Position numbers and translations under genes: made by a program. From assembly GCA_030522415.1 (NCBI GenBank), contig CM060107.1:51204807-51268806 (forward strand): a DNA stretch of 64,000 nt. Direction: 5' to 3'. The stretch is from Channallabes apus. Its lineage: Eukaryota; Chordata; Actinopteri; Siluriformes; Clariidae. The notes beneath the pieces are model-generated. The model was given only the letters and a program-made list of their open reading frames with translations, was not told the DNA's origin and searched no databases. Below, piece after piece: positions 35,101 to 44,369 of the stretch (within the stretch, counting starts at the first letter, position 1; each line of letters starts with the position of its first letter).

Positions 35101-38083
35101 TGCTTGGTGGGTTTCCTCCGGGTACTCCGGTTTCCTCCCCCAGTCCAGAGACATGCAGATTAGACTGATTGGAGTTCCCAAATTGCCCGTAGTGTGTAAC
35201 TGCATGTGTGAGTGTTCAGCAGAGGTCCTACCACGGTCATACACAATGGGAATAAATACAATGGTCACCATTGGCCTGCACAGTCCCTAGTTGGACTACA
35301 GAGGTTCTAGATGGATGGAGATAGATGTTTCTTTTACGCTTCTTCGATAAAAAAAAATTTCTTTGATCTGTTGTTTCGTTGAGAATGATGACAATTATCT
35401 CATCTAAATCATGTCAAGACAATAATAAGGTGATCTGTTCAACCTGTCGTGCTACTATTTGTTTCTAAATGTGTGATACCAGGGAAAAGTTTCTTATAAT
35501 TATTGAAAAATTAAACCAGACTTGTAAAACAGGATTAATTTACTAATTAGCTCTCTAGAACATCAGCTAAACTTTGCCAAATACATTTGCTTAATGTGGA
35601 CTTATAAAGGACTTCATGACAATTAAAATTTGTTAAACGGCTAAAAAGTGGGGATCTGCATCACCTACCTCTATAGACACATAAGGAAGTAGATAGAGAA
35701 CATGTAAACAGACAACGGGAAAAATAACAGTGTTAAAATTTCATCCTAATTCATACTCAATTAACTTCAGTAACCTCTTGCTGTGTGTTTTTGTTTGCGC
35801 AGGATAGTGATGATGTGACGTATGCAGCTGTGACATGGAAAGCTGGCAAGAAACCGGCCGGGAAAGCACCTAAGGAACACTCTGTGAGCCATAATCAGCT
35901 GCTAAACATTGAATGACATTGAATAATATTTAAAAATTATATGATTTATGAAATGTGAATGATTACAACAGCAAGCAGAGTGGATTAGTAGATTAAAAAA
36001 AAAAAGAGAGTATACATTGATCAGCAATAACATTAAAATAACCTACAGGTGAAGTGTATAACGCTGATTGATTGTCTCCTTATATTGACACCTGTAAGTG
36101 GATGGGAAACATTAGACAACATTTTTTGAAGTTGTTAAAAGATGGACGAATGGCCAATCGAATGATCTGAGATACTTCAGTACCTACCAAAAATAGTCCA
36201 AGGAAGGACAACAGGTGAACTGGTGACACCATGCACATCCATGAACATCATAGACATCCAAAGCTTATTAATCTGCATGGGAAGCAAAGACCAGCCTGAT
36301 TGAGGAAATCTCACAAAAGAACTAATACAATTTGATTAAAAAATAAAGTTACTTCTGTCTATGATAGGAAGGTCTCAATCTGATTGGGCACCTCTGGGAT
36401 ATTCTGGGCTGGCAAGTCTAATCCAGGGATGCCCCACCGTGCAACTTAAAGGATCTTTTGATAACACCTTAATACCAGATACCACAGCACACCTCTCAAG
36501 GGTTTGCTGAGTCCAAGCCTTGTGGTTCATCGTAGTTTTTTTTACCTATACAATACTAGACAGGTGATTTTATTGTTATGGCTGATCACTGTTAATGTTT
36601 GGTGGCCTGGTGGCTTAGTGGTTAGCACTGTCGCTTTGCCCCTCCAAAATCCAGGTTTGATTCTTAACTTCTGTGCATGGGGCTTTCATGTTCTCCCCAT
36701 GTTTGGTGGGTTTCCTCAAGGTACTCTGGTTTCCTCCCATAGTCCAATTTGCATTCCCAGATTGTCCATAGTCTGTGAATGTTGACCGGAATTTCTACCA
36801 TGATCATAAAAATGGGAATAAATACAATGGTCACCACTGGTCTCCCCGTCCCAAATTGGACTACAGAGGTTCCTATATGGATATGGATATATATTGCTTT
36901 GGCTTTAGTCTTTTATATAGCAGCCTCTGCTGGTGAAAAATGTTAAGTGTCTTACCGTCACGTTAGTTTATTGTATGTTTGTGTGTGTGTGTGTGTTACT
37001 ACAGAATGATGAGGATGTGCTGTATGCCGGTATAAAAGGGAGCACAGTTGACAAACAGGTTTGTGTTTCAGTGGGTCTACAGTACATACTGGCTTTGGCC
37101 TCATTTACAGCAGTCTTTGCTGGTGAAAAATGTTTTGTGTCTTACACTCACTTGAGTTTGCTGTGTGTGTGTTTCTACAGAATGATGAGGATGTTCTGTA
37201 TGTCAGTATGAAAGGGAACACACTTGACAAACAGGCTTGTGTTTCAGTGGGTCTACATACTGACTTTAGCCTTATCTATATAGCGCCCTCTGTTGGTGAA
37301 AAATGTTTAGTGTCTTACAGTCACTTGAGTTTACTGTGTGTGTGTGTTTCTACAGGATGATGAGAATGTGCTGTATGTCAGTATGAAAGGAACAACAGTT
37401 GACAAACAGGTTTGTGTTTCAGTGGATTTACATGATAGAATTTTTTTGTGTTTATATTTACACCTTTATTTTATTAATTGTAAACATGACATAATTATAC
37501 AAATTAATAATATAACTCACCTTATTTCTCTATATAATGCTCTGTGACACTAATGTGATCACTAGTGCTTGGATACCAACAAGGTAGGAGGTTTTCTTAG
37601 TATGCCAGAGCCATGATTGGACTGCCTTGGCTTCACTAAAATGCTGGCCTCCCAGGAACTCCATTAATGACGGAAAGATGTATATATTGCTACTTGTTAG
37701 AATCGAGTTCTTGTCATATGTAAATAGTGTTGGTTGAGGATTGTCTGTCAAGCTGACACAGACAAATGAGTCTCTTCCACAAGTTATCTCACGATTTTCA
37801 AGCATCAGGCATTTCTGCTAAGAGTGAGCTAAGAGTCACATGTTTACGCCTTTATTTACCAGAAAGTTGATCACAAGTCCCGGGTTGACTTGAACGTCAG
37901 ATATATTTTATTCAGTGAAATATAAACGTTTTTGTATATATTACTGCACTGAAAAAGAAACTGTATTGGATGAAAATTGTGCATGCATGTGTGTGTGTGT
38001 GTGTGTGTGTGCAGGAAGATGTGACCTATGCTACAGTAAACAAGGCGCATGCCCAGACCAGAGGCCACAAAGCTATAGACTGA
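25123..38083 (+). CDS. Receptor gene B: V-domain receptor with mucin-like stalk and five-tyrosine-motif tail
   Basis: Exons by splice site and phase: 25123-25168 (leader MQACFYLFIFLHIAEG), 30817-31137 (V), 31421-31510, 32277-32384 and 32836-32853 (stalk), 34687-34791 (TM), 34896-34936, 35803-35883, 37005-37058, 37181-37234, 37356-37409 and 38015-38083 (tail). Total 1041 nt, 346 residues. Extracellular exons are phase 1, tail exons phase 0. The V domain has the first-residue Cys, CSC, Trp (FNWKYR), an NFT sequon and YRC. The stalk is rich in Thr/Ser/Pro (TKTTARTTRPNGG), so it is likely O-glycosylated. The TM core is YLYILLPTLLVLLLLLICVL. Tail motifs: VTYAAV, VLYAGI, VLYVSM, VLYVSM, VTYATV; three fit ITIM and two also fit YxxM (PI3K p85 binding). 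Exon 37181-37234 is followed by GC, not GT. Intron 1 is 5.6 kb and repeat-filled, so linking this leader to this V exon is the weakest step. DICP/CD300-like or TIM-like assignment is inference. Confidence 0.75.
25555..25632. repeat. (AAAT)n-(GATA)n microsatellite
   Basis: Begins as AAAT/AATA units and changes to GATA (atagatag) units for about 65 bases. Confidence 0.95.
26895..27072. repeat. Higher-order GT repeat with embedded TGCATGATTGCATGC units
   Basis: Three GT tracts are separated by two copies of the same spacer 'ttgcatgattgcatgcatgc' (about 26931 and 26988). The period is about 57 bp, so the unit of duplication is GT-tract plus spacer. Confidence 0.9.
27090..27450. other. Intron stretch with C-runs, no gene seen
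   Basis: Repeated 'ttggggac' words and two long C tracts (about 27201-27218 and 27280-27291). The frames here come from the tracts. No transposon ends were recognised. Confidence 0.4.
27750..28150 (+). pseudogene. Tc1-like transposase fragment
   Basis: A frame reads TVSHEGRP, then a frameshift, then FRVISLKNDQLTAAQIRGVM and ISISTVQRRF. This is the second helix-turn-helix half of a Tc1 transposase. It ends in 'acttttgaacggtagtgta', a Tc1-family terminus. The catalytic part is missing. It lies in intron 1 of gene B. Confidence 0.75.
28620..28797. mobile_element. Solo terminus of a Tc1/mariner-like element
   Basis: The stretch ends 'atttttttgccccactgta', preceded by 'caattgatggctgactaaat' and 'acaggcctctctcctctttt'. 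These are the known landmarks of one terminal inverted repeat of a widespread fish Tc1 family. The other terminus and the transposase are absent. Confidence 0.7.
29012..29374 (+). mobile_element. tRNA-derived SINE, best-preserved copy
   Basis: 'gggcggcgcggtggtgtagt' then 'ggttagcactgtcgcc' (A box) and 'gggttcgattcc' (B box) begin it; it ends at 'ggataaagcggtatagaaga'. Length is about 360 bp. It is the most intact of the copies, and lies in intron 1 of gene B, same strand. Confidence 0.9.
29375..30640. other. Intron 1 of gene B, no feature recognised
   Basis: AT-rich intron sequence. No splice-flanked frame or second leader was found near the V exon. Confidence 0.5.
32138..32190. repeat. (ATA)n microsatellite in stalk intron of gene B
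   Basis: 'aataataat' trinucleotide tract of about 50 bases. Confidence 0.95.
33395..33860. repeat. Dispersed repeat block, second copy
   Basis: Matches 600-690 and 1550-2020 of this window (see those entries), shortened by internal deletions. It leads into the SINE at 33846. Confidence 0.6.
33846..34020 (+). mobile_element. tRNA-derived SINE, internally deleted
   Basis: Head 'ggtagtgtagtggttagcac' and B box 'gggttcgattcc' are kept, the body ends at 'ggtactag', then a C-run and the 3' 'ggataaagttgtatagacga'. The central 130 bases are missing. Confidence 0.8.
35005..35330 (+). mobile_element. tRNA-derived SINE, diverged
   Basis: Head 'gctgagcactgtagtcttgc', then 'ttgcatgttctccctctgct' and 'ggtactccggtttcctcccc'. 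It ends 'ggttctagatggatggag'. It lies between two cytoplasmic exons of gene B. Confidence 0.75.
36013..36593 (+). mobile_element. Internally deleted Tc1-like element
   Basis: Ends 'attgatcagcaataacatta' and 'ttattgttatggctgatcac' are inverted terminal repeats of a common fish Tc1 family. Internal remnants 'ggaaggacaacaggtgaact' and 'taccagataccacagcacac' correspond to the start and end of the usual transposase region with the centre lost. It lies in an intron of gene B and is about 580 bp. Confidence 0.8.
36598..36895 (+). mobile_element. tRNA-derived SINE, diverged
   Basis: Head 'ggtggcttagtggttagcac', body 'gttctccccatgtttggtgg' and 'ggtactctggtttcctccca'. It abuts the Tc1-like element ending at 36593. 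Confidence 0.8.
36895..37440 (+). repeat. Tandem triplication of the ITIM exon of gene B
   Basis: Three units with a period of 175-176 bp, each made of intron ('ctctgctggtgaaaaatgtt'), a GT-rich acceptor tract and a 54-bp phase-0 exon (37005-37058, 37181-37234, 37356-37409). Products: NDEDVLYAGIKGSTVDKQ, NDEDVLYVSMKGNTLDKQ, DDENVLYVSMKGTTVDKQ. Donors are GTTTGT, GCTTGT and GTTTGT respectively. Confidence 0.9.
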
Positions 38084-38104
38084 AGATAATAGGAGGATGA
38101 CCTA

Positions 38105-38114
<10 letters not shown>

Positions 38115-38166
<52 letters not shown>

Positions 38167-38180
38167 ACCACATACATGCA

Positions 38181-38212
<32 letters not shown>

Positions 38213-38286
38213 ACCACATACATGCACACTCACATTTTTCTCTTATTATCTACAGTTTGCTACCTTATTTTTTCTTCTTCTTCCCC

Positions 38287-38326
<40 letters not shown>

Positions 38327-38330
38327 TGTA
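38115..38330. repeat. (CA)n and (TTA)n microsatellites after gene B
   Basis: CA tracts at about 38115-38155 and 38178-38203 share the flank 'actcgcacacacaaccacat' (a small duplication), followed by a TTA tract at about 38291-38325. They lie in the probable 3' UTR of gene B. Confidence 0.9.
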
Positions 38331-38449
38331 TGTTGCACCATACCTGGCACTTATTTTTTTTATTCTTTTATAAGTTATATATTAAGATTATAATTTTATT
38401 AAGTGTTTTTCTATGTCAGAGATGTCTTTGTTGAAAATGCCTACAAAGT

Positions 38450-39320
38450 TTAAAATAGACAAAAATGATTTCCATGTATGTGTAACAGGTTTGGCCCTAC
38501 TGTATGTTGAACGGGCAGCACCATAAAGCACGGACAGGGGGCGAGGTGGGAAAAAGAGTAATTTATTTAGGAAAAATTGGGGAAGGGAGGGTTAAAGAAG
38601 GGAGGATGGAAAGATAGGGAAGGAACCTGTTACACATGTTACAGTATGTTATGTACATTTTTATTTACTCGTGAAAAATAAAAATTTATTCAACAAATTC
38701 AGGTAGTCTGTGATGATTGTGACATATGTGAGGATTCTTTCTAATTGTTCAGTTTCTTACTGTAAACTGTGCTATTACATGTTTTATTTGGGGAAGTCAA
38801 TAGTACATATGCAAATTGCATTTAGACAAGCTCTCAGATCAACTTTTGAAGGTCTTTAAAACCCAAAATATCTCACTTAAGACCTCTTTATTACCTTACG
38901 CCCTATTTATAGTCTTAAGGTCTTCTTTTTTTTATAAAGCATTTTATAACACATTGCCCACATTCCTTTCAAACCCAGCCTCACTGCGAGAACGTGTACC
39001 TCCATTCATATTTCTGTGGTGACTCCATCTTAGTTTTTACTCCACCATTCATTTACTCCCATCTAAATGATGGGATTTTTTAACTAAATGATTAAAGTCC
39101 CTCTTCTTTCATCATTCAGTGATTTTAAGCGAGGAATTTCATGTACCTCAATACCATCATTATAATACCCACACAGCCAATACAACAATTCAACATTCAA
39201 CTTAAAGATTTACAGTAGTGCTGGAGGATACCATTATACCAAGCCCTTCCAACTCCAATCCAGGCCTCTACATAATTTAGTCATTCCCCTCCTCATCATT
39301 GTTACTGCAAAACCGTAAAC
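38450..39320. other. 3' flank of gene B, mostly unassigned
   Basis: The purine-rich stretch at about 38500-38640 is an inverted partial match to 700-905. 'gaaaaataaaaa' near 38673 could serve as a polyadenylation signal. The rest has no recognisable feature. Confidence 0.4.
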
Positions 39321-39329
39321 CATCCTTCT

Positions 39330-39770
39330 GGGATATCCGTGGATGCCTCCTCAAGGCCCTCAATTACCAAAAGGAAATCACAAAATTGTCATCTTATTGA
39401 ACAAATATCTGTTTTCATCTAATCACAGCCTCAACCTAAAGAGTCTTGAGCCACAAGCTCCTACAGACATCCCCATGATCTATTATGAGTTCCAAGATTT
39501 ATTCAGGAAGCCCAAAACTAGTGAGCTACCACCACCCAGACCCCTACCAGACACTATACCACCATACCATCGAATCTCTCCCTCTCTTTGCCCAAACAAC
39601 AAGCCATGGGGGATTATGCTCAAGATGCATTGCAAAAGGTGTACATTTAGCACCATTCAAATGTGCAGCTAGTAGTCTCATCACCGTACTGTAGTCTTCT
39701 GTAAATGTCACTTATGGCTTAATTCACCAAAAGTTTCATCACAAGTCTCAGTTTATCTATTGTAAAGCTG
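39330..39770 (+). pseudogene. Ty3/gypsy protease-RT linker fragment
   Basis: A frame contains YYEFQDLFRKPKTSELPPPR, which matches the segment before the RT in fish gypsy polyproteins (the 'LPPHRP' region), then a diverged stretch. It is a short relic without flanking LTRs. Confidence 0.6.
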
Positions 39771-40094
39771 TTAAGCTGTGGGGGGCAGAGACACAGATAG
39801 AGATGGAGGTTTGTTGCAGTGCTCGAACAGTTTCTTTTATTCAATTCTCGCTTTTTTCAAACACACAAATTTAAATGGGTGAGTTACGAAGCGCGATTAT
39901 GATCCAGTTGTCAGTATAGGTGGTATTCAGTGGGCTCGTCCTAAGGCGGGTTATGGGTTTAAATTAAACAAAGAAACAAACAAACAAACAAAAAAATACT
40001 AAAATATTATCTATTGTAGTGATTTGAGTAAAGTAAAATGTAAAACCAATTCAACATTCAGTACAGTACAGTTATATTATATAGGTTCTTAACT

Positions 40095-40440
40095 TTCTTT
40101 GTGTAAGGGTTAACCCCTAGAGGGCGCTTATCGCCCAACAACTATGTTCATGTTTTGTAGTTTCGTTGTTCAGGTGATGAGAGCACGCACCTGAACCGAG
40201 GTGACTCATTAGTTTGATCCTTATAAATTGCCTGTTTTAGTTCGGTTTGGCATCTAGCATTTGTTAAGGTTAAATTCGAGTGACTTGTTATTACAGGAGT
40301 GGTTGCATCAAAAGATTTTGGTGTGCTCTAGTTCAATTGTGTTTTTCTTTTGTGTCAATAATCATTAAAAGAACATTAAAACCACCACTTTGCCTCTGCA
40401 TTTATGTCACGCCGTCAACCCAGACACCTGAAACGTGACA
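40095..40440. repeat. Interspersed repeat, copy 1 of 2 (partner 54045-54290)
   Basis: From 'agggttaacccctagagggc' through 'caggtgatgagagc', 'tgaaccgaggtgactcatta' and 'gtcacgccgtcaa'. The 54045 copy shows the same landmarks. Each lies near gypsy or C-rich remnants, so a solo LTR is possible but unproven. Confidence 0.55.
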
Positions 40441-40639
40441 CTTGGTTTGTGTTTCTGTTTGTGCATGGTCTAACAGAGATACAGTACATGATCCTATAGG
40501 CATTACATGCTGGTAGTCCAAATGTTAAAAAGTGAAATCAGATTTTGGCTGTCTTTCCCTTTTTGGAATATATGTTCTTGTTTGATATAAATTTACATGA
40601 TTTAATGATATCTATTCTATAATGTGTGGTTTTATAGTG

Positions 40640-41045
40640 TGGTAATTTTCAGGATGTGAATGTATAAATAATTGAGTTATGAATAGTGCAGGATGATATT
40701 GTAAACATCTGGATTCAGATTAACCTGATACACTCTTTTAATTATCCGGGTTGTACCTTTACATGCAGTCTTCAGGTTTAGTGTAGTGCTGCTGTGCTCC
40801 TGCACTGATCGACAGGATAAAGCATCGAATCTCACATGGTCATTTAGAACAGCAAATGTTGTTGATTTAATGCCATCTATCCCACTGATGAGAATCAATG
40901 CTACAGCATCTGGGTTCAGCTCGTTAATGATGATGCTTCAGGAAATATTATTGTCTTGATCCTACAGCTGACTGTAGATGATGGAGGAGATCATCAGTGT
41001 TTGAATGAGAATCAGCAGAGTAATATTAAGACGTTGGCATTTAAT
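40640..41045 (+). pseudogene. Decayed V-domain exon of the receptor family
   Basis: The upstream intron ('gagttatgaatagtgcagga') matches those before the V exons of genes A and B. The exon starts 'ggttgtacctttac' but the acceptor is 'atccgg' in place of 'tacagg', so the splice site is gone. Family residues remain (CSC region as 'gctgtgctcctgcactgat', 'atctatcccactgatgagaa', 'ctgactgtagatgatggagg'), but indels shift the frame and the final Cys context reads HQC. It is a dead paralogue of the A/B type. Confidence 0.85.
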
Positions 41046-41169
41046 CCAAAATGCTCACCGGATGATGTTTGCACGATGAATCAAAGTTGTAGCAGCTGAG
41101 TGCTCTACAGATATGCTTTGTTAATTAACTAAGACCATTATTTATTTACTGTAGGTTCTATTATCAGAC

Positions 41170-42410
41170 TGCATATATTTTACTTGTCATGGGCGCAGGG
41201 CAGAACGATATGAATCCAAGCGTGGATAATGATTGTATAAAGATGTGGGGGCGTGGTCCCTGATCGGCATGAGGCGAGACGACGTAGCTGGGACACGTGG
41301 AATGTGTGATTTATCCGTCGCATCATAGAGGGAAGCAAGAGTTTGACCGCGCAAGGATTGACAATCTTGGTTATGGTGAAGGGGCCGATTTAACGGGGTG
41401 AAAGTTTGCGAGACAGGGTCTTTAGAGGGAGGTCTCTGATGGAGAGCATGACTCTCTGCCCTATCCTGTACTTGGGGGCCTGAGAGCATCTACGGTCTGT
41501 TTGTTCCTTGTAAGTTTTGCTTTGTCGTAGCAGCGCCTTTATGGTGGTTGGTAACCCAGGCAGCACTGGAACTGAGACAGCCCAGTAGAAGTAGAGACTA
41601 GAGAGTTTTCGGCATATTCGACCCAGGGCAGAAATCTGCTCCACGAGGTGACATCCCAGTAGGTCATGCACCTCAGGGCGACCTCGAGGGCCTGGTTCTT
41701 CCTCTCCGTCTGCCCATTGGATTGAGGGTGAAATCCTGATGACAGGCTTGGGGTGGCTCCGATGAGCTTACAAAATGCCTTCCAGAACTGAGAGAGAAAC
41801 AATGTCCTTGGGCAGGCCGTGGAGCTTAAATACATGGTTGATCATGAGCTCGGCAGTCTCCTTGGCGGATGGAAGTTTTGGTAGGGGGATAAAGTGAGCA
41901 GCTTTAGAGAACCGATCAATCGCGGTCATGATGCAGGTGTGGCCAGTGGATGGGGGTAGCCCGGTGACGAGGTCCAGGTCAATGTTGGACCAGGGGCGAT
42001 GACGGATGGGCAGGGGTCTGAGGAAGCCAGCTGGGGCCGTGTTGACATGCTTGGATCTTATGCAGACATCGCACGCTGCAACAAACGCTCCTTGAGGGTG
42101 GGCCACCAAAACCGCTGCTGGGCTAGTGCCAGAGATCTGGTGGAGCCTGAGAGTTTAGAGCTGTGGGCCCACGCCAGGACTTGAGAGTGCAGAACGAGGG
42201 GAACAAAGAGACGGTTAGGGGGCACATTGCTTGGGCTTGGTTCATGAGATAGGGCTTGCTTGACACTGGTTTCGATGTTGAGCTCGGCCATGGCGAGCAG
42301 GCAGGGGGGTGGCAAAATAGTCAGGGTCTTGGGTGGTCATAAATAGCCTCGAAAGGGTGTCCGGCTTGGCGTTCTTAGACCCTGGTCGGTAGGAGAGGGT
42401 AAAATTGAAC
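41170..42410 (-). pseudogene. Ty3/gypsy integrase and C-terminal fragment
   Basis: On the minus strand, RFWWPTLKE and CDVCIRSK (zinc-binding region), then [11 protein letters not shown] and [20 protein letters not shown] (integrase core with the first catalytic Asp), then a C-terminal region with RDLPLKTLSRKLSPR. At least four frame changes interrupt it. No LTRs were found at its edges. Confidence 0.85.
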
Positions 42411-42414
42411 TGTC

Positions 42415-42660
42415 ATGACAGCAGTCATTCCCAATTCATTAGTGTGTGCGTGTGTGAAACATCGTCATACAAGCCCTGCCCCCTCTGTTATTCCTGGTGT
42501 TATACCATTATCTCACCTATTCGGTTTGACTGTGCATGTGTCACACAGTGTGTATGTCTGTGCGGTATTAGTAGTTAACAGGTTATGGACCAAACTTCGC
42601 TGAGTGATGATGGTAGAATAATTATAAAGGTCTTGACTGAAACAACATGCATGAGGAATC
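42415..42660. other. Unassigned sequence between gypsy relic and SINE
   Basis: No domain or repeat copy recognised. Confidence 0.4.
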
Positions 42661-42671
42661 ATGGGGCCAGG

Positions 42672-42835
42672 GGTAGGTAGCTCAGTGGTTAAGGCATAGG
42701 ACTATGGTTCGGAAGATCCCAGGTTCAACCACCACATCGTCACTGTTGAGCTTGTGAGCAAGGCCCTTAACCCCCAACTACTCAGATGTATAAGGAGATT
42801 AAAAAAACAAATGTAAAATGCCTGTAATGTAACTG
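42672..42835 (+). mobile_element. tRNA-derived SINE, second family, truncated
   Basis: 'taggtagctcagtggttaag' and 'gttcggaagatcccaggttc' match the copy at 16438. The 3' end is shortened. Confidence 0.85.
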
Positions 42836-42839
42836 ATTA

Positions 42840-43490
42840 CTTTTTAATGACACACTGGATGAAAAAATCTGTATCCGGACAAATATGGGTATGGGAAAAA
42901 ATAAGTTTACCTCATAATCAGGCAGTGATGACATATCTACTGGAAGAATTAAATATCACTTTTGCAGATACAGACCCTGAGTGCATAAAGGGTAATCAGA
43001 AAATGTTATTGTAATTATTTTCATTATTTTCATTTTTTGTCCCTCTAATAATTTTAGGGTCACTTATCTATTTTTCTTTTTATCCAACACGTTACAGGAC
43101 TTACTATGAGACATTGCAGAAGAAATACTCTTTGTCTCGGCCAGGAAAGCAAAGAGCTAAGAGACTCCATTAAGACGGGCTAAAAACAGACAAAGATAAG
43201 TAAGTATAGAAATTCATCTACTGTATGTATTAAGTTCAGTACATCTCTGAGTGTTTTTAGAGGTTAACGTATGGTGTATTTGGCAGTTTCTGGAGTCCAG
43301 GTGTAGAGTCGTTTAAACAGATGCAGAGAGAGAACTGTGCAATGCTGGAACTGACGTCTGATGAGGAGGATGCCATTCATTTTTCCCCCATTTTTTTTTT
43401 CATTTTATTTCCTTTATTTTTTCCTTTGCTTTGCATATTATTAGTATTTGGTTTAATAAAAAAAATTCTGAATCAATTCTATTGTCATTT
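42840..43490. other. Unassigned stretch with acceptor-like boundaries
   Basis: Short frames after 'ttttgcag' (42964), 'gttacag' (43097) and 'ggcag' (43287) read DTDPECIK, TYYETLQKKYSLSRPGKQ and SGVQV respectively. Phases do not join well and no family is recognised. It could be degraded exons of an unrelated gene or a repeat. Confidence 0.3.
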
Positions 43491-43499
43491 TTAAAGGAT

Positions 43500-43665
43500 G
43501 TGGGGGATATACAGTACTGTATGTGATCACAACAGCAGGCAGAGGGGATTAATTTGCAGTAGATATTTTTCTTAAAGAAGAGATTATGTGTGTTTGCTCC
43601 AGCTTTAGTCTTTCATATAGTGACCTCTGCTGGAGATACATGTTTAGACTCTTAGACTGACAGGT
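43500..43665 (+). pseudogene. Relic of the tail-exon region of a gene B-like receptor
   Basis: 'gatcacaacagcaggcagag' resembles 35960 and 'agctttagtctttcatatag' followed by 'tgacctctgctgg' resembles 36903-36930, both in gene B. The tyrosine exon itself is not kept. With the V relic at 40640 this outlines a dead gene B-type copy. Confidence 0.5.
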
Positions 43666-43773
43666 TTGTATGATTTTCATCATCTTGATCATCAGTTTAG
43701 CTGTTGAGATTTCATTGATTTTAAAATTAATAATTTTTTATTATTTCTTTGAGTTGAATTAATTTTAAAAGAT

Positions 43774-43815
43774 ATGAAGATATTTGTTTCCTCTTTGTGC
43801 TTCATGTCGCTAAAG
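43774..43815 (+). pseudogene. Orphan leader exon with 7-nt deletion
   Basis: MKIFVSSLCFMSLK followed by a GTGAGT donor and then 'taaatttaaac', matching the sequence after gene D's leader (46522). Compared with the 49-nt leader of gene D it is 42 nt, so the splice phase is wrong (0 instead of 1). It could not join to a family V exon in frame. Confidence 0.55.
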
Positions 43816-44369
43816 GTGAGTTATAAATTTAAACTTTTGCCAATAGACCCACTTTCCCACAATATTTAATTACAATTATATATATATTTACTTTACCTGA
43901 AATTTGCTTCTCTTTTTCATGTATCTAAACCACGAGTACAGTCCAAAAAAGTTTTAAAATGTATTAAATATGACCATTTATCCATTTAATTAAACAATTT
44001 ATTAACTCTAAGAAGGAATGTGACACTAGATCAATAAATAAATAAATAAATAAATACCCTTTCTCAAGGTATCAAGAACTGTGATAAGATAGGTTGGCTA
44101 ACTGAAGATACGATGGCTAACCTAACCTATCTTTACCTAGCCATAGATAAGCCAGTAGTGATTACCAACTGAGCTGCAGAGGGCTGAGTTAAGTAGATCT
44201 GGGCAAAGCTGAACTTGTAGATGGGGAGGTTCTGTTCGTATATGAGGTCACGATGGGGGGAGATTAATTTGCTTGTACAAACAGTGGGGAATTTATATAA
44301 TTTCTGTGTGCTTTGTGTGCTCATGCACAGTGGAGACTCATCTGCATGTCTTAACATGACTAAGAGGTA

